Assembly: GCA_023055425.1 (NCBI GenBank)
Contig: JALGPY010000005.1
Coordinates: 78,347,495-78,411,494 of the forward strand
Direction: 5' to 3'
Length of the DNA stretch: 64,000 bases
DNA from: Linanthus parryae
Lineage: Eukaryota > Streptophyta > Magnoliopsida > Ericales > Polemoniaceae
Position numbers and translations under genes: made by a program. Numbering within the stretch: position 1 is the stretch's first letter; each line of letters starts with the position of its first letter. Below are positions 22,805 to 32,532 of the stretch, piece after piece. The notes beneath the pieces were generated by a model that worked only from the letters and a program-made list of their open reading frames with translations, was not told where the DNA came from and made no database searches.

Positions 22805-24226
22805 TGAAAGTGTGTAATGTAGACTAAATACAGGACGCAAATACTCTAGAAGGGGGGGGGGTTGAATAGAGTATGGAAGCTTTTTGCAAAACTTAAAGTT
22901 TAACTGGATAGCTTTGTGTGAAACTTGAAATCTCAAGGCCTTGAGATTTTGTAAACTGTCTGAAACTCAATAAGGCAAAATTGTGAGCTCCAAGGCCTTG
23001 AGCTGTGAACAATACTAAACTGCTTTTAAACCCTAGTTTGATTTGAGTTGTGTGCAGCAGATAATAATCAAACAGAAAGGTAAAGAACACAAAGCAATTT
23101 ACAGAGTTCAGTCCCAATGTACCTAATCTCTGCCTGAGGGATCTAATCACACCAGGATTGGGCAAACACTTCTTATTACTCACACAGAAACAACCCTAGA
23201 TCTTCAAGCCTAAGTGATTTCCCTTACACCTATACAGCTTGTGGTTCCAAACCTATTTAGTTCCAGCTACTAACTATTGAGCTAACAAGAACCTCTTGTT
23301 GTTCACTTGAACAACAAACCACTAGGTTAAGTGAGGTTTAAGATAAGATAGAGATACACAGATGAAGTACGAATGAAGAACACAGTATAAAGATAAAACT
23401 GTTGAAAGTCTGGAAGTGTTCTTCAGGAATGACTAGATTGATTTGATCTTAATAAGTCTAGAATGAAGCTTGAATGATTGTGTGTTTGAATGGATGATCT
23501 CCCACGAATTTGTCACACTTCTCAGAGTATTCTGCAAGCCTCTCTCCTCTTCAAAAATTCAAACCAGTCTCTTTTATCCACAGCTGCAACTGACTGAGAG
23601 ATTTTAGGATCTCAGTTCCTAAAAATCCTCCTTCTGTTTTCAACTTAAATTCAAATAGCTTCAGGTGGATATCCGTTGGAGTTTGTTGAGATTTCTCCTG
23701 CACATTTAACAAACCTGCAACAGCAAAGAATCACTGCAACAACAAAATCCAAACAACTAACAGTACTGAGACTGTTTGGTTATACAGTTTCTGGTAAAAC
23801 TGTTTAATAAACTCAGAACATCAATCTGCATATACTCTAAAACAATTATGTCATGGAAAACAAGTTTAAGACACTTAGAAGTGAGTAAATAATCACAATA
23901 CTAAGAGTCATAACCTGCAAGAAAGAATCAATCAAGTTCTGTAAAAACTGTCAGTAGCTCAAGCTATATCTCAAGGCCTTGGAGCTCTGAACCTGTTTCA
24001 CAGTATTTCAAAATTAAGCCCAGATAGCTTTGATTTTTCCTGTTCTGATCATCTGCAATTGTGTTAGATGTATAAATAGTACAATCCACAAATATATACC
24101 ATAAACCTCTGATTTGAATAATCAGATATCCAATTGTGCAACACAAAGATGTTAGAACACATAGCAGAATAAGTAATCTCAAGGCTTTGAAAGTTACTGT
24201 CAATCTCAAGGCCTTGAGATGACTAA
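22805..24226 (-). repeat. 5' LTR of SIRE-like element, proximal part
   Basis: Matches the 3' LTR at 13607-15116 and is interrupted at 24226 by the Tat insertion; the missing 91 bp follow at 39520-39610. Palindromes sit at 22929-22948, 22985-23004, 23955-23986 and 24202-24221. Confidence 0.9.
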
Positions 24227-24852
24227 TGTGCACAAGAGATTCCGGCAGGGAGACCTCCGTGTGCACCGTGTGTAGTGGATCAAGGATCGCACAAGAAGAA
24301 TAGGGGTGTGTGTAGGGAGAGAGTAAGTCAGTAGCAATGTCTGAGAGAGAGACAGAGGTTTGGCAGAGCTTCCGCGTATGGCAGTGTGTTCTCCTTTGTA
24401 TGGAAAGGTTGACGATCTATATATACTGGAGAACGTGACCGTTGTAGTGTGGTTAATGCGCCCATTAATGGCGGCTTAATTAGCTTAACCATAACGGCAC
24501 GTTCGCCCGAGTATATAGGAACCGTTAGAGCACGTGGTGCGCGAATACCGGAACCGTTACGAGGTTGACCGGGTTTGACCGGATTGACCGGGTTTATGGA
24601 GCTCGTGCCATAAATCTCTCAAAACAGTTACTAAAGGTCGCGCGCGGGCTTGGCTCGCACGCGACAGGGCTTACCCTAGCCTCCAAACCACAAAGTCCCT
24701 ACAAGTCCCGTGCGGTGGTATGCGAGGGCTCTGTCTCGCAGCCCCCACATGGATCAGCTCGGATGGTGATCCTGTGTGTGTGGAGCACAATATGGTGTGC
24801 TGGATGGCTGCCACGTGGCCAAGATCTGTCATGTCAGAAAGCAGTATCTACA
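24227..24852 (-). repeat. 3' LTR of Tat element
   Basis: 626 bp, from TGTGCACAAGAG to AGCAGTATCTACA on the plus strand. It is identical to 38889-39514 except for one noticed substitution. Confidence 0.95.
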
Positions 24853-24866
24853 TTAGCCCCCTTTCT
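24853..24866 (-). promoter_or_regulatory. Polypurine tract of Tat element
   Basis: AGAAAGGGGGCTAA on the minus strand abuts the 3' LTR. Confidence 0.8.
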
Positions 24867-25539
24867 GCGCGTGAAGATTCATAGCCGTATAGTCTTCCAT
24901 GCGCGGAAACCAACATACGCGTCGCCGCCACGCACCAATTCAAATACGGGTAAGTTCAGCCCCCGTGCGTGTCATTATGACCTAAAACCCCTAGAGTCGT
25001 GCCGTCTGACCTTTAGGGTTTTAGGCGTGACGTCAGCTTGTCCTGTGATTGCGCGATTCGACGGTGACGGTTGTGATTCGACTATCGAAAGGACGCAACC
25101 CTTCATTGTTTTGGATAAATACCTTGTATCCCCCATTATTGCAAAGCATTACTTTTTCCTCTTAAAGTGAATGGTACCCGGAGAACTTCGAGAGCAGATC
25201 CAGATAATCAATCACCAGTTCAGAACTGCAATCCGTGTCCTTCAATTGTGCATATCCAAGCAAGCTTCAAGAAAACAAGGTTGGCCTCGTTTACTTTTGA
25301 TTTAGGATACCAGTGTTTGCCTTGAACTGCGTTGAATCTGTAAACCCGTGGGATTTGTGAAGAGGTTTTGATCTTTGAACCCGCTTTGTTTTGATCTTTC
25401 AACAATATTGGATCTTGCAATTCCCAATTTCTGAAATCGATACCGGAACTGTTCGTTTTCCTTCGCATAGATCTTGAATTCCCAAAATTCAAACTGAAGT
25501 GTGGTATTTCTCCCCCCTTTTTCTTGCTCTTTCGCAGGA
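24867..25539 (+). promoter_or_regulatory. Leader and promoter region of the antisense gene
   Basis: There is no coding frame on the plus strand. A TATA-like ATAAATA lies at 25115-25121. A long pyrimidine tract ending TTTCGCAG at 25537 forms a strong splice acceptor just before the antisense gene's ATG, so a 5' UTR intron is likely, although its donor is not settled. Confidence 0.4.
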
Positions 25540-28500
25540 ATGGCCAAGACAAGAGTAACCAGACCCGTCAAGGAAGATGAAGAGATACCCGACCTTCCAC
25601 AGGCCTTGTGGCGAAAAGCCCCCTTTTTAGGCGGCAAAGATTTCTACCATGCGAGGATAAAGGCGAAGAGGATGCCTGATCCTGTTCCCGCTGAGCGATT
25701 GCTGACGTTGACTCGCCCAGTTAACTCAGCCCTGCTCGAGTGGGTTGGTTCCGAGGATGTAGTTCGATTGGGGATCGAGAACGGGCACTTCCCGTATACT
25801 GCGATTTCTACTCAGGCATTTGTCTAGAAATTGGACTATATGGATGAGTGGATTGACCACGTGTTGGATCATCACGCCGAGACTCTTAACGAAGCCGGCG
25901 TGTAATTTGCTATCCGTGCTATGAAGGGTGCTGCCGTGAAACTGGATCAATCCATGCTTCTAGACCTTCTGTCCCGCTACTCGCCTGCGACTCACACGTT
26001 CCATTTTGCTGAGTTCGAGGCTGCCCCCACGCTCGAGGACGTGCAAATGCTGTACGAGCTTTCCCCCATGGGTGAAGTGGACCCTCTGAGTCCCTTGAGG
26101 ACATCTGCGGAGATTGCCTTGTATACGCAGATGGAGGAATGCCTAGCAGAGGTGAAGAAAATCTCCACTCGGTGGACCACTACAAAGCCCCTTCCGAACT
26201 GGCAGCTGGTTGATACGTCTGCGAAGAATACCTGGAACAAATGGTTGCAGTACTTCTTCCGAGACTATGCGAACAGCGGTATTACCAAGAAACTTCTGAG
26301 TGAGGACCCAGAGGCCGACAATTACGTAGAGGGCAAGGGCTATCATTTGACCCTTTGTGCTTTTCTCTGTGCCTGGCTGTCGAGGTACCTGATTGATGGT
26401 CACCCCCATGACGGAGTCTTTTACCATGTGCTGCCACTTGCTGTGAGACTCGCCCTTGGCCAGAGAGTCGCACTCGGACCCTTGGTTTTGGGCACGCTGT
26501 ATTATAGGCTCGATCAGCTGGTTCTGGCTATGAGGGAGTCGCGTGGCCGCCTCGATGTCCTGACCTTTGTCAATATTTCCTTTTTGACAATGTGGGTTTT
26601 CGAGCGTTGGCCGTCTTATGCTCCAACCGCTCTTCAACTTGATAAGTGGTGTCCCCCAGGCGCGACAGAAGCACGCAACAGCGGGAGAGCTGCGAGATGG
26701 TTTGGAGCAAGCAACACCAAGTGCGCTTGGAGTTTGGTATGCGACAAACGGAAGGAGTTTACTGCCAGGCCCTATGCCACGCGTATCGAGAATGTACGAT
26801 GGTTTCCAAAGCTATACCCCTCCAAAGGTATGGTCTTTTCAGAAGAGCTTCTCTTTGAAAGGGGACCTCATTTCCATGAGCGCTACCGCGAGTTCTTTTG
26901 CTGGTGTATGCGAGGTTCCCTTCCTGCCCTTGCAGAGCATATTCGTGAGCTCGCGCCAAGGTATGAAAAGCTTACAGTGGATTTTGACCCTACTCGAGTC
27001 TCTCCTCAGTTTGGTTTTGACGCTGTGGCCCCATCAATCTGGCCCCAGTCCATTGTCAGAGGATGCTACAAGCGCTTGCTCACAAAGGAGTGCAAGACGG
27101 TTTTTATGAACAACCTTCCTTTCGAGCAGCCTGCGGGTACCCGCGAGGGTGGTTGTTCCCAGAACTGGCTCGCATACTGGGTTGCCCAGCAAACGAGGAT
27201 TGAGACGGAGTCGGCGGCGCAGCCAGGTAGGGCCCCCTTGCTCAAAAGGAACTCTTTTCCGTTTCGCCCCAATTGCAGTTTGAGCGAGTCTGAGTATGGT
27301 TGCTACTCACTGTGGGACCGTGAGAACCATTTGTGCCCTGATTTCATTCTGAAGGAGCAGGTTGCCGCAATCAAGAAGGGCGACACGCAAGTCGTCAGAT
27401 ACAGCAAGGCTTTTGCTGAGGTAAGCACTTTTCTTCGCATGTGTTAAGTTTTCTCGATTTCCTTGTGCTGACACTTTTATTCTGTACTGTTGTAGTGCCA
27501 TGTGCGGAGATTCGCAGCTGGTGATCGCTCCAAGTCACTGGTCAACACCATTGTTGCCACCAGAAGACAACAGCAGCCGTTCCGGCTTTCATGGAGAATG
27601 GACGCTGAGGTTGAAACAAAGGTTCGCGCAGTCATGAATGTTTTTGCTGACTCGCTGATAGACAATCCTCCGGCTCCGTCTCCTCCCGGAGATGACCCGT
27701 CTCCTCCAGCGACCGCGACGCCAAGAGTGAAGAGACCTAGGCAAAAGGGAATTACCATTTCTTCCCCTAGAAGCGCTCCAGCTTCTCCTCCAGTGAGGTC
27801 CCTTTCTATCAAGGACAAAGGCAAAGGTCGCATGCCCTGCAAAGTGCGGAAAGAGCTCGCAGTCGAGTCTTTCGTTCCCTTCGATCAAGAGGGAGAGGAA
27901 GAGAGGCAGGAGCCCCAAGCAAGTGATGAAGAAGAAGAAGCAACAGTTGTGATGCATGAGGAAGAATCAGGAGGTACCTCCGTCGCATTTCCTTTCCCGT
28001 CATCGTAACTTCTTTGCACTTCTTTTCTTTAAACCATTCGTGTATTCGCAGATGATGATGATGAGGCCGCTGGTGGCCTCGCGGCCAAGAGGCAAAAGAG
28101 AGATGCCCGTTCTGGCATCCCAGAGGATCCCATAAGCGAGGACATTCTGGCTGAGTCCCGGAAGACAGCCGCGGAGGCTGCTGAGAGAAGAAGACGTCGG
28201 GAAGAAGAGGAGCTTGAGCGTGTGAAGCAGCGGAGCCTCGAAGAGCGGCATGTAGACGACATAGCGCGTCCAACTGTCGAGGAGGACGAGCTTCCCGAAG
28301 AAGTGGCTCCTCATGCGGAGGAGGAAGATGAGGTTCTCGGAGAGGATGCAGCAGCCTTGGAGCAAGTCCAAGCGGATTTTGAGGAAATCGCAGGCGGCGA
28401 TAAAGGTGAGATCTTCAATCTCGCAGTAACTTATAGAGATGTTATTGTGGGTGCGTTAAAGCATGGCGTGTCAAAGGGTGACATTCGCCGTTGGTTAGTA

Positions 28501-29833
28501 GACAAATGCGGAGAACCTTCAGGTAATCGTTTGAGTGATACGCATGTACTAGGCTTTAGCAACTTGAGGCAAAATCATGACTGGTTTATTCGCATCCCAG
28601 GTCACGCTCCTCTTACAGACTTGCTTAGTGAGGATACACTGATAGGGCATGGTTCCACGTCCTTAGTGTATGACGAAGATACCTCAATCCCACCTTCGCG
28701 TGGAGGTGCTTATTCTTAGCTTTAGTAAAGATAGCAGAATAACTTATAGCGCAAGTTACCTCATATCATCGCATCTAATGTCGCAGGTCATGCTGAGGAA
28801 CCTGAGCTGGAGCAGAGAAGTCAGCCTTCTGCGCCCTATGTTCCAATTCCGAGCTCCCATACCTAGAAGCCCGTCGCAGCTGCTGACCACGCGGGTGTGC
28901 CTCGTGAGGACATCATCGAGCTTTCCGACGATGCTGGAGCTGACACTGTGTTGATGGATGAAGATGTCCATGCTAGTGCTGACGAGGTAAGGACAACTAC
29001 TGCTAATGCTTCCGCATCCGAGAGTGTCCTTCGACAAGCGACTACGGCTGTCCCTTCACCTCCGGCAATGACTGAGTCAGAGGCACCCATTCCTGCGTGG
29101 AGCTTTTGGGGCTCGCAGGTTGGGAATGTAGTCGCAGCTGGCGCGACCTACATTCTTCCTCCCGACTACGAGAGATTAGAGCTCGCAGCTGATAAGAGAG
29201 CTATGGAGCGAGGACAGTCTTCAACCGCCCCTGCAGCGCGCATTCCTTCTCTTCATGAGATTCTGGAAGGAACTGGTAAGTAGAGCTTTACTGTTCGCGC
29301 GTCACATTATTCGCTTGCGAGTTTTGACATCATAACTTATCTTTGACATCTCCTCAGGTTTGAAGCAAACCGACGTAGACTGGGTGGTTCGAATGCGTCT
29401 CAGGTACCCTCGCTCGTTTGTGAGATCTCTGGAGATCGGGCCCTTTGACAGGAGGCTGTTCCTTACTGAAGCCATTTGGATACTGGAGCAGCTGTCTGCG
29501 GCTACGCCTGCGACCATTTCGGTCCAGAGTGCTGAACTGCTATGTGGCATGTGCCAAAACCTCGTGACCAATGTACAAGGCAGAATGGGCTTTAAGTTTC
29601 TTAAGGACAGAGTCACGCTGATTCGCGCAGCCGTAACTTTGAAACTTGGTCACCAGAATCTCGCAGTCGAGATGCAGAAGGTGGAGCAGCAGAAGCAAAA
29701 GGTTGATGAAGCTCTGAAGCTGTATCATGAGATGAATGCTAGATGCGAGCTACTGAAGCAAGAAGTGGAACAGGTGGAGAAGCTGAGTGAGCAGTTCGCG
29801 CCCCAAGACTCCTTAATCAAGAATTTGCTTTGA
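25540..29833 (+). pseudogene. Antisense plant mobile domain (PMD) gene in Tat, five exons, three stops
   Basis: Coding exons: 25540-27420, 27496-27973, 28052-28405, 28787-29275 and 29358-29833. All four introns have GT..AG borders and the frame is kept across each, giving 1226 codons. It starts MAKTRVTRPVKEDEE. Exon 1 holds a PMD-type domain (about residues 90-480: SPATHTFHFAEFEAAPTLED, LCAFLCAWLSRYLIDGHP, LAVRLALGQRVALGPLVLG). Exons 2-4 are charged and low-complexity with basic patches (PRVKRPRQKG). Exon 5 ends in a coiled coil (VEMQKVEQQKQKVDEALKLY). PMD proteins of hosts (MAIN/MAIL1) act in silencing and genome stability; Tat elements are known to carry extra antisense ORFs. In-frame stops at 25825-25827, 25903-25905 and 28864-28866 make this copy defective. 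Confidence 0.8.
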
Positions 29834-31059
29834 TTTTTCGAATCTTGCAAAAATAGTTCGAAAAATAGCTGAAACATTAATGTAATATCTTGAACATTAA
29901 TGTAATGTTGCTAGGGTTTCTCCCCCCCTTTTTTTAACAAGAACAATGAACTTCCCGTTTTGCCCTTTTCCGGGATTTGATTGGACATTTCTGTGCATAT
30001 CCAATTATGAAATCAGCAATTGATTCTCTGCTTGATTTTCGCGCTAATTTCTCGGCAGATAAGCACGCTTCCGTTGGGAAGTCCATCCGAATCATGACTA
30101 TCCGTCATTTATTAGGATACGCCACTGAATCGTCATAGCCTTTAGTAGGGTAATTGATTGTTACCGCTTTTCAAGGCGTAAGTGATTGAACTTACCCTCT
30201 TTTTGAATTTTGCTGACTCATCTTAGGCAACCGAAGAGTCTGTACAGGGTCTATATAAACCCTGTCTTTGCTATTTGGGTTCTTCATCCCAAACATGTGC
30301 TTTGCCGTGAGTCCTTACGACTGCTGGCTTCAACGCTTGTTTTTCGTTGATTCATGGCAACTTCAAGTTTTGAATCCTGAGTTTGCGCTTTGTGCTATAG
30401 AAATAGTTTCCAAGATCCACTTTATGAGGCTTATTGCTCTTTATAACCATCATAAAGAAGATGCAGATAATATCTCATGCGTATTCCAAGAAATTTCTTC
30501 GTGTATTATGTGTGCAGGTCATGTTTCCGGCCGCCTCGTGGTGAGGTGCAGCGCCGTAGTGACCGTGCTACCGTCTCGTAATGAACGGCGGAATTCTCCT
30601 CCAGCATCCCTGGAGGAGGATTTCTTGCCTCTTCGTTCTTGAACTCAGGGTTCTCGTCAATGCCCTTGTCCAACATGACAAGGAATCCATCACCAGAGGA
30701 ATGACTGCTTCGCCTGTTTTGCAGAGTAGTATATGCTGAAACAGGAAGCTCCTCCGGCGCCTATCTTGATCAGACAGAGGCTTTTGTCATTCCTTGGGGT
30801 CTTGGGCGTATCGCATCCCCGACCTTGCTGCTAGGGATGTAGCAAATGACAAGTTGATCTCTTCGCGGCAGCATCCCTTTTGCTATAGATCTTTGGCCGC
30901 AGATCTGCGTGTTGAACTGCCGGTGTTAGGACCGGTGGGTTCCTCCTTTCCTTAGTCGGGAGTTCCCTAGTGTGTCTCTGCTGGCTTACCAGCCACTTTT
31001 CGAATGTATTGTAAGCCATGTTGGCTGCGTAGTTAGATTCGAGCTTTTCGCTTGTAAGC
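29834..31059. other. Tat non-coding spacer past the antisense gene
   Basis: This holds the presumed 3' end of the antisense gene. A good plus-strand TATA box (CTATATAAAC) lies at 30251-30260, followed by short frames with no recognisable product. Its role is unknown. Confidence 0.4.
30251..30260 (+). promoter_or_regulatory. Candidate TATA box
   Basis: CTATATAAAC lies in a GC-mixed setting between the antisense gene and the tandem array. It is a consensus-quality TATA sequence, but no gene is recognised downstream. Confidence 0.3.
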
Positions 31060-32330
31060 TGCTATCTAGACAGATAAATTGTAAGTCATTTGACTCGTAA
31101 TGATAAATAGTTTTCTGTATTATCTGCTTTCTCTTTACAACAAATACAATTTCGCATGCGTTTCGGCATATTTCGCCTTGCATAATGCTATGTAATTGTT
31201 TCGCATCTGCGATATATTGATTCGCGGGTGTTTCGCTAGATCGTTCGAGATCGTATCTTCGCAGCTGTGCCATCTCGGCGGATGGGCTTGCAGTTGGCCG
31301 TTGCAAATCATTTAAGATCATGTTCACAACATTGCTATCGTAACAGATAGTCTTTTAGAAGATCAATTAAGATCATTAAGTGGTGCGAACTGCTATCACA
31401 AAAGATAGGCTTTATTAGCGAACTGCTTGAGGTCGTTTCTCGCATAAATTGCTATCGCAACAGATAGACTTTTAGAAGATCCAGTAATATCATCTTGCGC
31501 ATGCGTTGCCATCGTAATAGAGGCTTGGGTGATCAACTAAAATCACTTTTCATATAAGTTGCTATCGTAACAGATAGGCTTGAGAAGATCAGATAAAATT
31601 GTTTTGTGTATAAGTCACTATCGTAATAGATAGGCTTGAGATTGCACTTGTATAGACCGCTATCTTGAGAGATAGGCTTAGATGATCAATTGAGATCGCA
31701 TTTGCGTTTGGCTGCTATCGTAAGAGATAGGCTTTACAAGATCAATTAAGATCGCATTTGCGCTTGGCTGCTATCGTAAGAGATAGGCTTTACATGATCA
31801 ATTAAGATCGCATTTGAGTTGGCTGCTATCGTGAGAGATAGGCTTTAGATGATCAATTAAGATCGCATTTGTGTTGGCTGCTATCGTGAGAGATAGGCTT
31901 AGATGATCACTTAAGATCGCATTTGCGTTGGCTGCTATCGTGAGAGATAGGCTTAGATGATCAATTAAGATCGCATTCGTGTTGGCTGCTATCGTGAGAG
32001 ATAGGCTTAGATGATCACTTAAGATCGCATTTGCATTAGCTACTATCGTTAGAGATAGGCTTAGATGATCGCTTAAGATCGCATTGCATTGGCTGCTATC
32101 GTAAGAGATAGGCTTAGATGATCACTTAAGATCGCGTTTGCATTAGCTGCTATCGTAGAGATAGGCTTAGATGATCACTTAAGATCGCGTTTTCATTAGC
32201 TGCTATCGTAGAGATAGGCTTAGATGATCACTTAAGATCGCATTGCATTTGCTGCTATCGTGAGAGATAGGCTTATATGATCAATTAAGATCGCAGTTCG
32301 TATGGATTGCTATTGCAGCGAATAAACCAT
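31060..32330. repeat. Tandem array of 54-56-bp units in the Tat 3' region
   Basis: About twenty units of 54-56 bp. Each has a hairpin CTATCGTGAGAGATAG (stem CTATC/GATAG) and a second inverted motif GATCAATTAAGATC or GATCACTTAAGATC. Copies are degenerate before about 31600 and regular from about 31680 (starts at 31684, 31740, 31796, 31851, 31905, 31959). Tat and Ogre elements are known for such arrays between pol and the 3' LTR, which can seed satellite DNA. Confidence 0.9.
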
Positions 32331-32385
32331 TGTTAACAGTAATAACAAATTAAATAGAGCAACATAAACAGCTAGAAATATGAAC

Positions 32386-32463
32386 TTCTCATTTGGGAGA
32401 ATTCTTTTATTATAACGCTCTCATATGGGAGAGATGGGATTACAATCCTCTCATATGGGAGAG
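32386..32463. repeat. Three-copy near-palindrome CTCTCATATGGGAGAG
   Basis: Near-copies at about 32386, 32417 and 32447, spaced about 30 bp, just past the pol stop on the sense strand. Each can fold as CTCTC..GGGAG. Confidence 0.7.
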
Positions 32464-32532
32464 GAGATTGCGTAAATCATAGCCACATGAGACATTAAGC
32501 ATGTTATCATAAAACGTATGAAATGAGAGAAG

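Noticed and set aside
24565..25170. Plus-strand frame of about 200 residues starting in the Tat LTR
   Set aside because: Its first half is LTR sequence repeated at 39227; the rest is leader. Chance frame in GC-rich DNA.
31060..32330. CRISPR-like repeat array
   Set aside because: Units are contiguous tandem repeats without unique spacers, inside a plant retrotransposon.
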